Assembly: GCA_027475525.1 (NCBI GenBank)
Contig: JAMWFC010000087.1
Location: 248,001-312,000 of the forward strand
Direction: 5' to 3'
Length of the DNA: 64,000 nucleotides
Source of the DNA: Macrolepiota albuminosa
Lineage: Eukaryota > Basidiomycota > Agaricomycetes > Agaricales > Agaricaceae
Shown: positions 12,478-22,910 of the stretch, piece by piece
How positions within the stretch are numbered: the stretch's first letter is position 1
Layout of the letters: each line of letters opens with the position of its first letter
Made by a program: the position numbers and the translations under genes
The notes under the pieces: generated by a model
Told to the model about the DNA's origin: nothing
Databases searched by the model: none
Seen by the model: the letters and a program-made list of their open reading frames with translations, nothing else

Positions 12478-13155
12478 TTCTAATTGAAGTGTAAAGTGAT
12501 TCGACGCGTCGGTCAGGTGGAGATGAGGGTGGACAGGGAGATAGCTGACTGCGCGTGTATTGTTTGGCAGGGATGCATGTGATGCTGGGAGAAAATGCAA
12601 CAAACCCGATTGAGGTAAGGTCAGTCGATACATAGGGACTGTCATTAAGCTTTAAGAAGCTGATTCATTCTCGTGATCTAAGACCCTTTGCCACTGTCAT
12701 ATCAATAGTCGCCTTCTGTATATTTTACTTGCTAACCTGACGTTACTTATCATCTGTCCATATTCTTGCCCTTCACAATATAGGTTGTGCTCCGGTGTAT
12801 CTCTCTATCACGAGTCTTCGTATCAGGACCCAGATGACTGAAAAGTTATTCCCTTGGGGAATCTTATCTGAGTTCATTTCTCTAGACAGCATGTGGGCAC
12901 TACTTCAGCTCCTTCTGGTCTGCTTTTACACTGTTATTCTGACCGCGCCCCGGTATCATCACGTCTCAAAAGAGTAGACGAACATTCCGTCATGGAGCCA
13001 CTTAATATATCCTAACAACGGTCAAGTCTACAAGTGAGCAGTCTCCGCATACACCTGTCGGCTAACACATCACGGGTCCAAGCTGTCGTGGAATGCATGG
13101 TCTATTGCATCCGATTCCTTTTAATTATTCTGAAAAAATCAATCCTTAGAGAGAA
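12478..13155. other. Intergenic region; probable divergent promoter zone
   Basis: This lies between a minus-strand gene (start at 12477) and a plus-strand gene (start at 13156), so it probably holds both promoters. A 60-residue open frame at 12795-12977 has no recognisable features and is not called. Confidence 0.45.
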
Positions 13156-13461
13156 ATGTCAGGTCTCACTCCAGCCAGTCATCTTCTTCATCTCGAGGCG
13201 CAGGAGCTTTCAGTGTTCGCTACTAAAGACCTGTCAACACCGAGGGCGTCAGATTATTTCAAGAAACACCGGCGTGAAACGGATTACCTTATCAGTGTTC
13301 ATCAATGTATGTAATGATTATCTTTCATTCTCTGCCGTCCTCACTATCATCACCATATTAGTGACGTTGCGGTCTTCGAAGCGTTCAATCGGACCGCCCC
13401 CAGTTTCCCGCACTTCCAGGCAATTCAAGTTATGATACAATCACAAAATCGTCCCAAGTAG
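13156..13461 (+). CDS. Small two-exon gene, 84 residues, unknown function
   Basis: Exons 13156-13310 and 13362-13461 are joined by a 51-bp intron (GTAATG...ATTAG). The spliced length is 255 nt in frame. The product is hydrophilic and helical-looking (HLLHLEAQELSVFATKDLS... and ...TDYLISVHQCIDVAVFEAFN). There is no signal peptide and no family I recognise. A longer unspliced open frame (13034-13435) in another frame overlaps it but has no splice support and poorer composition. It ends about 125 bp upstream of the membrane-protein gene on the same strand. An upstream exon cannot be excluded because an in-frame stop lies just before the ATG. Confidence 0.5.
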
Positions 13462-13585
13462 TGCTACAATTCGTGGCAACTGGAATGATATCACTCTATA
13501 AATTAATCGTGATTGTTGCGATAAATCGAGAAATTCGCAGACACTTTGTGCAGCCACTACCCAGTATTCGTCTTCAGTGTCCGAA

Positions 13586-14923
13586 ATGCGGCTTACGTCT
13601 AGCCTTTGTATTCTGTACGAGCAGTTTTCACCAGCACGCATACTCTGACGGTTTAGGCAATGAAAGTGCGATGACAGAGTCCTCGGTTGATATCGTTTTT
13701 GCTTTCTCCTTCACGGGTGTACGATCGATGAATAATGAAGTGTCGGTACGCTGGGACAACAGAAATCGTGACCCGGAAGAATTCGACTTGTGGATTGTAG
13801 ACTGTGGAGGAACTGATAAATCTCCCGGTTTGGTCTCTCGACGAATCGATACTTTCCAACCATCGACTACATTCCGTCTACCATTTCAAGCGAACTCCTA
13901 TCATTCCCCGTGAGCAATGTGTTCAACTTGAACTTACGTTTTATTGATTGTATTCAAGTGTATCATGTAAAATACAAGCTGTACGAGAGTGAGCCCTATC
14001 AATGTTGACTCGATAAATTTTTAATCTGAAGAGTGTGCTCTGGGTTCGCAGAGGGTTTTCTCCGTCGCCTGCAAACATTCTAGGTTCAGCCCCAGTGGTA
14101 ATCCAACTTGCTGTGTCCCCTACATCATCCACGACGAACGATCCGTATGTCGTTCCTTAAATTTTCAGAGAAAATATTCATTGTACTACCAGCCTTTCTT
14201 CTAGCCTCTCTTCTACCTCTCAGAGCAAGTCCACGATCCCAGCGACGAGGATTTCGTTATCATCAGGAATTCAGAGCGGGTCCACGATTCCAACGACGAA
14301 TATTTCGTTATCATCAGGAATGACCATGACCATGGAAACCTCCAACACAACACAAGTCCATACAGGACTTTCCAATCCTGGGTTTGCCCAACCGTCTCCG
14401 TCTCCGAAATTTCCTTCGCAACCAACATCATCGATTACGACCACAACAATTTCAGTCTCGCAAAGCAAGAAACCTCCTGTCGGGGCAATCTTAGGGGGTG
14501 CAATCAGCGGTTCGGTTGTTTTGGCAGCATTGATACTTTTCATCGTCATAATCCTGCGCCGACGACGCCGATTATCACTGCCTACCCTCGTTCCTCTTCC
14601 CTACGATGGGAATCGTGTTGAACCCTTGGACAAGAGAGGTATGTTACCAATCTAGTTAAGGACATATGAATGACTTGTTTTATCCAGGCAAGCTTTTCGA
14701 CATCTCAAGAGAGACAAGAGCGCTCTACCGTAAACAGGACCGACTAAGGGCTCGCGATGCTCCAGTTCAATCGGCTCGCAATCATTCTGAAGATGTGGGT
14801 GTTCGTACAGACCAGGACATCCAAGCTTTACAGATGCGCATTACCAAACTGGAAGAGAAGCAACGACTAGTTGAGAACCAGCAATATAGCTTACAACATC
14901 CTCCTGTTTATTCCACAAGATGA
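13586..14923 (+). CDS. Type-I membrane protein with Ser/Thr-rich stalk and coiled-coil tail
   Basis: Six-exon model: 13586-13614, 13667-13909, 13959-13980, 14032-14144, 14193-14638 and 14688-14923. Introns are 48-52 bp. The sum is 1089 nt (362 residues) and all phases agree, which supports the model although exon 3 is only 22 nt. The N-terminal region has the pattern EVSVRWDNRNRDPEEFDLWI, matching the beta-sandwich (Kre9-like W.....DP..F.L) ectodomain of an agaricomycete membrane family. A Ser/Thr-rich stalk has an imperfect internal repeat (STIPATRISLSSG / STIPTTNISLSSG). One membrane helix lies near residues 231-255 and is followed by RRRRR. The tail is a coiled coil ending in PPVYSTR. The first two exons are the least certain. 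The stop is TGA. The architecture parallels the gene at 2150-3717. Confidence 0.72.
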
Positions 14924-15821
14924 TATATAGCCATTTCTGGATTCACTTTTTTCTTTGATTGCAATTTTCTTTTCTTTTGTGGTTGAAAGTGCAAATCACA
15001 GGAAGGACGGAGATCATATCAATCAAAATCAAAACAAGGTCAGAGGCGCGAAGAAGTTGAACACAGGACTATTACATACAACTGATATAACTTCAGTGTC
15101 AAAGAGACATCGACGATAGGTCTGCCTTCTCTCCGCCTCAGACCACTCGGCAAGTACGCATCCTTGAAATATGCCAAAGAGATATCAGTGAGTGCAATTC
15201 ATGAATTTTCTAGGTCTGTCGCTTGTGCAGAGAAGGAAGAAAGCGTGCCATGTCTTTGATCCACCTCCCTTTTTTTCAATATCGAGCATGAGATGTCCAA
15301 GAGTGATCAACGATGACGACAGCCAACAGACAGCCAACAGAGAGGGAAAGGAAAGGAAGCGCCACTGAGACCCTGAGGAGGCAACTGGAAGCGAGGCTAA
15401 ACTTAGATAGGCAACTCTGGAAGAGAAATAGGAGGTCTAGACGAAGAATTAATCAGGAACTGGTAAAGAGTACATGGAGAGGCCTGCTAATAAACGAGGG
15501 TGGATTGCCGATGGACTGGCCAGGGGCGAGCTGAGGTTTTAGTGGGTATACGTGACCCAAAAGACCCCTGGTACCGACACCTCTCAGACAGATAACACGG
15601 AATTCCACACTATTCCACACCAGGAGTGTGCATAAAGCATTTCCTCATCCTTAGCTATTAACTTAGCGGAGGTAGATAACAAAATAGTAACATAGTCACA
15701 ACAACAATGTAATGCCTCCCCGTCAATAGCCGCCTCTACGATACCACTCTGAAACAATGTCAAGGAGGCTTTGTTTCATAGTAGTCTTCATAGAGTCAAA
15801 AGCGCACAACAGTCTGTCATA
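14924..15821. other. No gene recognised
   Basis: A 73-residue open frame at 15313-15534, very rich in Arg and Glu, has no family and no splice context. The last clear host gene ends at 14923. From here to the right, mobile-element sequence dominates. Confidence 0.45.
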
Positions 15822-16603
15822 TTATCTACCTATGGGCAACATCTTCCCTATCCGCTTCAACCAGAGATCCTGGCGAAAATACGGGCCACAGATAAACGGA
15901 ATTAACAGCTTCCACAACTTGTCGGGTTCCCAGATATTCTGTCTGACCATTGCCAAATACTCAAAATGCGGGGGATAATATCCCGCCCACGCCCAGTCAA
16001 GCATCCAAAGATGACCATCTTCATCTACAATAATATTTTGAAGGTTGATATCTTGATGCGACAGCACCAGAGGTCCTGAATCGTCAAAACGCTCGGTCCT
16101 AAAAGGGTCATCTTGTGGAATAGGTTCAAAATCCAGCGTCATCTGATGACGATCGTTAAAGAAGGCTGAAAGTTCGCGATACGACACAAACGGACCACGG
16201 TCAGGTCTGATCGTGCTAAAGACAGGAGAATGACATTCCTGTGGTTTCGCACTTAGTGGACCTGGTGCCGTCCGTGGCAGACGCTGTCAAGCGACGGAGT
16301 TGACGGACATAACGTCGCAGCGTGAAAGCGATGCAGATCTTTCGCCAAGCGGAAAGCGTTGACCATACTTCATCTAGGGTTGAACCTGGGATCAAGTCCA
16401 TGATGATCCAAACATTTACACTGCTTGCTTTTGACAACGCGGCGGACGCGTGGGACAGGGATAGTCGTCTCTGCAAACAATAGATTGAGAGCATTTGCTT
16501 CTGTTGCATCACAGGTTGAGCATGAGTCCTGGGAAGGCTTTGCGACGGTGTGTCGCAGCATTATAGCGCAACGATGATATTTATATTCGTGTAAAGTAGA
16601 CAA
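15822..16603 (-). pseudogene. APH-like phosphotransferase pseudogene (aminoglycoside phosphotransferase fold)
   Basis: Three minus-strand pieces in three different frames line up in the order of an APH/choline-kinase-like protein. They are 16603 to about 16435 (ALNLLFAETTIPVPRVRRVV), about 16435-16290 (VWIIMDLIPGSTLDEVWSTL) and about 16290-15822. The last piece carries the catalytic-loop block LSHQDINLQNI and the metal-binding block MLDWAWAGYYP, then PFICGPYFR. In this family the HxD...N residues bind ATP-Mg and transfer phosphate, and both blocks are intact here. The changes of frame happen within about 10-15 nt, too little room for introns, so I call two frameshifts and a pseudogene. Fungal APH-like genes of this type are abundant and of unknown substrate; antibiotic resistance should not be assumed. 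Confidence 0.8.
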
Positions 16604-16844
16604 TACAATAATAGGCTGGAGTCAATGCCGAAAGATATAAGTACAAGTAATATGGTGACATAAGGTAGATGGCGTACCTGGAGTCAATGCTGGAAGATGA
16701 CATGACTCCAGGTCTCCACACAATATTTATAGACGTGAATATAAATGTGTTATGTCATAAAAGAATAATAAGTACATCATAGTGAAACAAAGAAAACATA
16801 CGCGTGTATGAAGTAACGATGATGTCATTTGAGAGTGGTCAGTA

Positions 16845-17123
16845 TCAGACGTCATACCCTTCGACACTCCCACTTGACGTTGAAACTGGCAATACGACTC
16901 CCATGTTTTCACGATGTTTTTTGAACGTTTCACGTGGTAAAGCTTTGGTCAATGCGTCTGCAATCATTTCGTGGGTAGAGATATGTCGTAATTGAATATT
17001 ATTGCGAGAAATGTGTTCACATATGAAGTGATAACGAATGTCGATATGCTTGGCTCGGGAATGACCTACAGGATTTTTTGAGAGTGCTATGCTCCCGGTG
17101 CTATCTGTATGAATAATAGTCAC
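16845..17123 (-). mobile_element. Copia retrotransposon fragment: end of RNase H
   Basis: The minus-strand frame carries the end of a Ty1/copia RNase H: SIALSKNPVGHSRAKHIDIR, then HFICEHI and STHEMIADALTKALP. This is the canonical H-x-R-x-KHID...ADxLTK series that ends copia polyproteins. The fragment is cut at its 5' side exactly where the inverted arm of the next element begins (17121). Downstream on its strand a sequence beginning TGTGGAGACC (minus strand from about 16719) may be the start of its 3' LTR; two copies of TGGAGTCAATG lie in it. The other LTR was not found. Confidence 0.85.
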
Positions 17124-17750
17124 ATAGAGACATCACAACAGTACGTGTCATATGTTGTACGGGAGCTTGCTTTGTGCCGTACCATACATGTCCAGCGGAG
17201 TCCGCTACACTGGAGTGGAGCAGTCCCCACAGTGCTGTAGAATACAGAGCCATGGACATGTCACAATGTGCTGTATGAAACGGTCCAGTGGATCGATAAA
17301 AGGTGGGCACACACATGCGCACGCAGGCCCGGCAGATGCCAGCGGACACTAGCAGACATCAATGTGCATCAGCGGCCGCCAGCAGGCATCAGCACGTGAG
17401 TGAAAACCTCCTCCATTGGTGGACTTCATGGCATGAATAAACCCTCCTCGAGGTTCCCCACTTCCCTCCCCTCTCCATTCTTCCCTGCAATAACTCAAGG
17501 CTGCGCATCTCCCCTTCCCTCCTTTTCCCACCCCCGATGCCAGCGTACGTCCACAAAAGGGCCCTGCAAACCTACGCAGGCCTATGCAAGCCACCAGCGG
17601 ACATCCACACAGATGTACGTCGACAGACTCAAACCTACGCGGGCCCACGCAGGCCTGTGCAGGGCACCAGCGGACATCCACAGAGGCCTACGCAGGTCCA
17701 CAGAGTCTGGTTGGACCAAGGAAAAAGGTAACTTTGTCTTGCCCACTGTA

Positions 17751-17830
17751 TGCCTGTGGGGGGGAATCGAACCCCCGGCCTTGGGAAAGCCTCCAGCAAC
17801 AGAACGCACATTTAACCGTTGCACCACAGG
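17751..17830 (-). repeat. tRNA-like module in the left arm
   Basis: Read on the minus strand it begins CCTGTGG and ends CCACAGGCA. The 7-bp acceptor-like stem is perfect, with a T-arm-like GGGGG/CCCCC hairpin around TTCGATT. The A box (TGGTGCAACGG) and B box (GGTTCGATTCC) match pol III consensus. The centre does not fold into a normal anticodon arm, so this is not called as a functional tRNA. Its partner lies at 33020-33099. Confidence 0.75.
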
Positions 17831-17928
17831 TCTGTTACTAACGGATAGATTCAAAGGTCGGATAACACAATGAACGGACGCCCACCTACGTTTCCGCAGG
17901 TTCCCGTATGGATTTTTTGAGGTGGAAG

Positions 17929-18082
17929 GGGGGTGGCATACCTCCCAAAAGAGTTTTCGTGGCTTGAAAGGGGCGTTGGCATCAGCAGCCATCAGCTGGC
18001 CATCAGGGGGTGGCATACCTCCCAAAAGAGTTTTCGTGGCTTGAAAGGGGCGTTGGCATCAGCAGCCATCAGCTGGCCATCA
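17929..18082. repeat. 77-bp perfect tandem duplication (assembly overlap)
   Basis: Copies are 17929-18005 and 18006-18082, identical. This is one of twelve with the same period; see the finding on 77-bp duplications. It lies inside the left inverted arm, and the right arm has only one copy. Confidence 0.9.
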
Positions 18083-18599
18083 GCTGGCATCCGTTGGAGT
18101 TTGTCGGCAGCTGTCGTGACTCGCTAGCATCCGTTGGCATCCGTTGGCATCCGTTGGCATCCGTCATGCATCCGTCGGCATCTGCCAGATATCTGCTGGT
18201 ATCCATCGGCAACTCCCGGCATCGTCCAGCATCAGGGTGGGAGAAAAGAAAACAGGGTGTGTGGGTGTCCGCCGCATGGGGTGGCGTCTCAGAGAGCATG
18301 GGGGGTGGCAGAAGAGGGATGGGAGTGGGGAGAAAGAGGGGGAAGGGGGAAGGGGAGGAGCGTGGGTGTCTGCTAGTATGCCAGCGGACGTAGCAGACAT
18401 CGGACATCAGGTCAGGGGGGAGGAGGGAAGCGGGGTGCATGTGGTGGACGGGGGTGGCGTGTGAGGTAGTGTGGGGAGTGGAGAGGATGGCACTGGGGAG
18501 AAAGAGGGGGAAGGGCGGAAGAGGGTGCATGAGTGTCCACTGTCTGCTGGCATGCCAGCAGATGGTAGCGGACGGTAGCTGATGTCAGCGGTGCAACCA

Positions 18600-18678
18600 G
18601 TCCCAGTGGTTCAGTGGAATATTCATTTATTGATATTCAATATTGTGTACAGTGGTGGGTTCTACTCCCCCTACTCCA
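18600..18678 (+). repeat. tRNA-like module (A/B boxes) in the left arm
   Basis: A-box-like TGGTTCAGTGG and B-box-like GGTTCTACTCC are separated by an AT-rich centre with the shared GGAATATT and TTGATATT blocks. The mirrored copy is at 32265-32327. Confidence 0.65.
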
Positions 18679-18697
18679 CCTTAATGGGGACTAATGG

Positions 18698-18851
18698 TGT
18701 GTTTTTATATGGGTGCATTTTTGCTCTACATATACATCGTACTGACCTGTAGTATGCGCCTGTGGTAGTAGATCTGTGTTTTTATATGGGTGCATTTTTG
18801 CTCTACATATACATCGTACTGACCTGTAGTATGCGCCTGTGGTAGTAGATC
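18698..18851. repeat. 77-bp perfect tandem duplication (assembly overlap)
   Basis: Copies are 18698-18774 and 18775-18851, identical. Same period and interpretation as the other eleven. Confidence 0.9.
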
Positions 18852-19142
18852 TGACCAAAACTCTAGCAATTACTGAAGCGGGATAGGATGGAGGAGTTGA
18901 CACATGAGATCATTCCAGTTCACATGACAAGTGATGATACACCAGGGCTGACTACCTTTGTTACAAAGACCAGCACAAAGGTAGCCAGCCACAGTGTATT
19001 ATCAACTGGTCATGAGCACTGGAATGACCACATGCGCGAACTCATCCATCTTATGCCACTGCAGAAATCTCTGGAGTTTTCAACGGATCAAATTCATGAT
19101 GCTAGCAGACGTCAGCGGCCTGCTGCTATTATATAATGTGAA

Positions 19143-19218
19143 CTAGCGGGAGTCAAACCCACCTCTTGTGCACAATATGAAATATCAATTTATGAATATT
19201 CCATTATACCACAGGCGC
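19143..19218 (-). repeat. tRNA-like module at the inner end of the left arm
   Basis: On the minus strand the A box is TGGTATAATGG and the B box GGTTTGACTCC. The centre matches the copy at 31868-31947 closely, marking the inner limit of the paired arms. Confidence 0.65.
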
Positions 19219-19434
19219 TTACTACAAGTCAGGATGGTGTTCATGTAGTGCACAAACGGACCCATACAGAATTTGAACGGATAGAGATTTTACTGCAACT
19301 GGTGCATCTGTATTGAATTGACAATATTAAACTGATATTTATTTACACCATAGAAGTATACAGGAAAGAGGAAAACCATGGTTTGTAGCGGAATATTAGA
19401 CTGATATTGATTTACACCATAGCATTATACATGA

Positions 19435-19514
19435 AGCATCTGTGGTGTAGTGGAATATTTCCTATTGGTATTCCTTGTATCTTGCATTAGGTGGGTTCGA
19501 CTCTCCCTAGTGCA
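19435..19514 (+). repeat. tRNA-like module 1 of a three-unit array
   Basis: A box TGGTGTAGTGG, B box GGTTCGACTCT, and a T5 run at 19534-19538 about 20 nt downstream, as expected for a pol III terminator. It belongs to an array of imperfect units with module starts at 19435, 19595 and 19807. Confidence 0.7.
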
Positions 19515-19594
19515 TTGACATCGAACTCAAATATTTTTGACCACACACAGAAGAATAGGCTGATGTTTATTTACATCATAGCAATGTACAGTAA

Positions 19595-19673
19595 GCATCA
19601 GTGGTCTAGTGGAATATTATCTATTGGTCTTTATTATGTCTTGCAGTAGACGGGTTCGATTCCTACTAGTGCA
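19595..19673 (+). repeat. tRNA-like module 2 of a three-unit array
   Basis: A box TGGTCTAGTGG and an exact consensus B box GGTTCGATTCC. A T5 run follows at 19695-19699. Upstream shares the ATTTACA.CATAG block with the neighbouring units. Confidence 0.72.
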
Positions 19674-19806
19674 TTTACGTCAAACTGTTTAGAATTTTTG
19701 ACCTGCTTAGCTAATTGTTATTTACTACACAGTATGATAAACAAAGTAAGGTTCTAATTTAAACAGGCTGACACGATATCTATTTAGACTATAGCTGTGT
19801 ACATTA

Positions 19807-19887
19807 AGCTTTGATAGTCTAGTGGAATATTATCCATTGGTGTTCATTGTGTGTTGCAGTAGGTGGGTTCGACTCCTGCTTAGTGCA
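19807..19887 (+). repeat. tRNA-like module 3 of a three-unit array
   Basis: A box TAGTCTAGTGG and B box GGTTCGACTCC; a T5 run is at 19910-19914. The downstream flank (GGCCTGCTTAGCTAATTG) repeats that of module 2. Confidence 0.7.
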
Positions 19888-20080
19888 ATGAACATTAAGA
19901 CGTTTGCTATTTTTGGCCTGCTTAGCTAATTGTTATTTACTAAACTGTAAGATAAACAAGATAAGGTTTTGTCAAGCAATAAATCAAACTTCTTTTGTAA
20001 TTTAAACAGGGTCACATGATATCTATTTTCAGAACTTGCTTCGTGTAAAGTTCTTGTCTGTTTCTTTAATCCTCCATCTG

Positions 20081-21962
20081 CCATGTCTAACGAAGAACTC
20101 CACCAACGGGTTGTTGATGCGGATGTTTGAGTATTATACCTTGCTCTCAGAGGAGACCTGCAACAACTCAAAGCACAGCAGAGGGACCTGGTAAGATACA
20201 AGCACTCCTGTCTAATAGACATGCACTAATAGTCGTCCTGTAGATTGACATGTGGTTCAAGGTTAGGGACGTCAAGGATGACAAGAAACTCCTCCTTGAT
20301 GCCAGGAGAAGTTTCATCAACAAAGTTATCCTGCTCTCTAGAGCAAGCTTTCTGACGAGGATATGACCAGGCGGTTGAAGGACACTGCGAAGAAATGGAC
20401 CCAGAGGAGCAGAAGGGGGGAAGAATCAAGTGGGGGTGAAGAACGACCTGATCTGTCAACCGAGGCCAGTCCGTTGACGGCACCGGCATGAGAAGACCGG
20501 ATAGGTCATAGGCTGGCAGCAGGAGATTTGTCTGGTCCGTCACCGATTCTGAAGAAGAGAAAATGACCAAGTCCTCCAGCGGCAGGAGATTTGTCTGGTC
20601 CGTCGCCAAATCCCAAGAAGCTAAAACGGGTGACCTATATTGGTCAACCTCCTCCTGGTACCTATCGTTGACAGAAGGAGCAGGAGGACAAGGATGAGGA
20701 CAAGGATGAAGAGGAAGAGGAAGAGGAAGAACAAGAGGGCAGGATACCAAAGGGGGAAATTACTGGAGAGATGCTGTTGGGCAGGTATCTGAGGACAGCA
20801 CCTCGTCGCGAGGGTCAGCACATCAACCCCCCTTGCCAATATTGCACAAGTAAGCGGCTACAGTGTGTCAGGACAAAGGGCGGCACCGCATGCGATCCCT
20901 GCCGGCTCATTCGCAAACGAACATGCAGCCTGACGATTGTCAAGAAAACCGTCAAGCCCAGCAACAAGGGAAAGGGGAAAAAACCACTGAGAAAGAAGTC
21001 AGTGACAATTATTGAGAGTGATGACAGTATGAAACTCTTTTCCTGCTCAAATAGCTAACCAATAGTTAGCAGATGAACCAGCCAGTCCAATCACAGGACC
21101 ATCAAAACCGTCCATCCGTCCATCCCAACCGTCGACCTCCAACTGCCCAGCGGATTCTCTTCTGGTCAAGGGAAAGGGCAAGGAGCAGGCAATGGAGTCT
21201 AGTCACAGTGAGGACATTGTGGCTGGTGTAATGGCAGGGGTGGAGAGCCGTTTGGACAGGATGGAGAATGGGTTCCAGGAAGCATTGCGGAATGTTGGAG
21301 AGCAGGTGTGGGACAGGTTTGTCATGGCTGAGGCAAGCTGGTTACCGCATATTGAGGACTTTTTCCGTTGCTACCAGACTCAGGTCGACATGCTCGGTGG
21401 CCGCATGGAAACCCTGCAAACCAATGTTTCTTGTGTGGGTCAGATGCTTGCATCCCACGATGGACGGATCTGTCAGACAGAGGAGCAGATCCGCTATATT
21501 CAGGGTATAGTTGACACTTTGCAGAGTCGACTTCACATCTCCACCTGTCCCTCCAGTCTGTCAGCTTAGGATGATGTGGCAGTGCATCCAACAGGGCACA
21601 GTGGACTTGGACCCATTGTTGAAGAGGAAGAAACCACTCCTGACCCCATTGCTGACCAATCCTCTGCCACTGGTGACACCTCTGCCCTCACCACTGACAA
21701 ATCCCATCACACCGCTGACTTATCCACTCTCACCGTCACTCTGTCCCCACTTCAACAAACATCCTCAGGGATGTCTCCCGCACAAACATCTCCATCACCC
21801 TCTCAACCATCTTCCATTCCTCTGCCAGTCCCTGCCGAGGACCCTCTCCCTGGCCCAAGGGGATGGGCTCGCAGCAACTCCCAAAGTAGTTGGCTGCCAA
21901 TGCAACGGACCCGATCATCCAGTTGGCTTACTGAGAGACAGAAGGCAACAGAAGACAAGTGA
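20081..21962 (+). pseudogene. KDZ-unit gene 1: zinc-cluster-like and coiled-coil protein, frame broken by stops
   Basis: This reads as one gene from ATG 20081. A first exon is followed by a 54-bp intron ending near 20243. A long frame then contains an acidic run and a Cys-rich motif of the type C-x2-C...C...C-x2-C...C (PCQYCTSKRLQCV, then CDPCRLIRKRTC) at about 20830-20930. A coiled-coil segment follows (21192-21530), then a Pro/Ser-rich tail ending at 21962. The frame is interrupted by TGA at 20128, 20489, 20564 and 20669 and by TAG at 21567-21569. The contexts fit lost Arg (CGA) or Gln (CAG) codons, for example KKRK-stop-PSP. Such Cys-cluster proteins commonly accompany KDZ transposons in agaricomycetes in my recollection; DNA binding is inferred, not shown. 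It lies just inside the left arm and reads toward the transposase. Confidence 0.65.
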
Positions 21963-22085
21963 AGATGGATGGTTTAAGATGGACGGTTTGTTATTGTACA
22001 ATATTTTTTGAGAGACAGAAGGCAACAGAAGACAAGTGAAGATGGATGGTTTAAGATGGACGGTTTGTTATTGTACAATATTTTT
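21932..22085. repeat. 77-bp perfect tandem duplication (assembly overlap)
   Basis: Copies are 21932-22008 and 22009-22085. The first overlaps the 3' end of KDZ-unit gene 1. Confidence 0.9.
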
Positions 22086-22775
22086 TTTCATTATGATAGA
22101 CATTGCAGACATTGCTACATTTTTGTAACACTATAGTTTACAAAAATGTAATGTAACATTTCCCCCTTCCCCACATCAATGACGGTGGACTGGTCGAATG
22201 ACCTTAGTGCGGCTGCTACTCCTTTTTGCTGGTGTAGACATATCAATGTATTGAGCTGCATCTTCCTGTAGCATTTGTGCTTGAGACTTGCGGGGTTGCT
22301 TGAAATTTGTTGACAATTGGTTAGGCAATGCCTTGTGCTTCTTTTGGTTTTGTAATGCTGGTCTTCCCTCACCTTCAAATTGGTCATTGTCCTCATCTTG
22401 AAGAATGTCGAGCACCCTTCTTGACACTCTATATCTAGGGAAACCATTACTAGAGCCATTAATTGGAGGGTCTGGATAGCTCCATCCTCTTTGTTGTAAG
22501 AGATGGATGGTAGTGGCATCTACCACTGCTGTATCATCACCACATCCATCATGAACGGATTCATCAAGAGCGGACTCGTTGTGAGCGGAAGCTGATACAT
22601 TTGGTCAGGATTCGTTGTGAACCGTGAATCTGTTGTGGCGCTGAGGCTGGGGAGTGTGCGGTGAGCGCAAGACAGGAGGTTCCTCCTGTAAGTCAGGCAG
22701 TGGTGTGTGTGGTATGCTAGGTGACAGGGGAAGTGTAGGCCCCAGTTGCCACTCCAAGTTGGCTGCAGATCCGGT

Positions 22776-22910
22776 GACTAAAGCGGATCTGCTATCAGTG
22801 GCTCCATCATTAGCAATGGTCCTACTGTTGCCATCGACTACCGCAGATCCGCCATCAGTGGCTCCATCATTAGCAATGGTCCTACTGTTGCCATCAACTA
22901 CCGCTGATGG
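22776..22910. repeat. 60-bp coding minisatellite, two diverged copies
   Basis: Two copies of a 60-bp unit encode TIANDGATD-type repeats on the minus strand within KDZ-unit gene 2. The copies differ at several bases and keep frame, unlike the 77-bp duplications. Confidence 0.75.

Larger units (their letters stand above)
17121..19218. repeat. Left inverted arm of the 16.6-kb KDZ-containing unit
   Basis: This arm is homologous in reverse complement to 31868-33729. The outer end reads CACATAGAGACATCACAACA at 17121; the right arm ends with its mirror at 33729. Homology is diverged but continuous: the shared tRNA-like module, the GC-rich block around 17400-17700, the blocks at 17881-18080 and 18540-18690, and the AATTACTGAAGCGG motif near 18870. 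The arm contains two of the 77-bp duplications (154 extra bases), which accounts for much of its extra length over the right arm. Short GCATCCGTTGG units (11 bp) repeat at about 18120-18180. Many open frames appear in the GC-rich block on both strands; I regard them as non-coding. No 8-bp target duplication is seen next to the ends. Confidence 0.8.

Noticed and set aside
17751..17830. Functional tRNA gene (also at 33020-33099)
   Set aside because: The acceptor-like stem and T-arm are good, but no normal anticodon arm forms in the centre. Kept as a tRNA-like repeat.
17400..18530. Many overlapping open frames in the GC-rich inverted arm (and 32509-33707)
   Set aside because: They occur on both strands, follow simple repeats (GCATCCGTTGG, CAGCGGACATCC types), and are not conserved in frame between the two arms.
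20226..20839. Minus-strand open frames with hydrophobic runs
   Set aside because: Shadows of the acidic, low-complexity coding region of KDZ-unit gene 1 on the plus strand.
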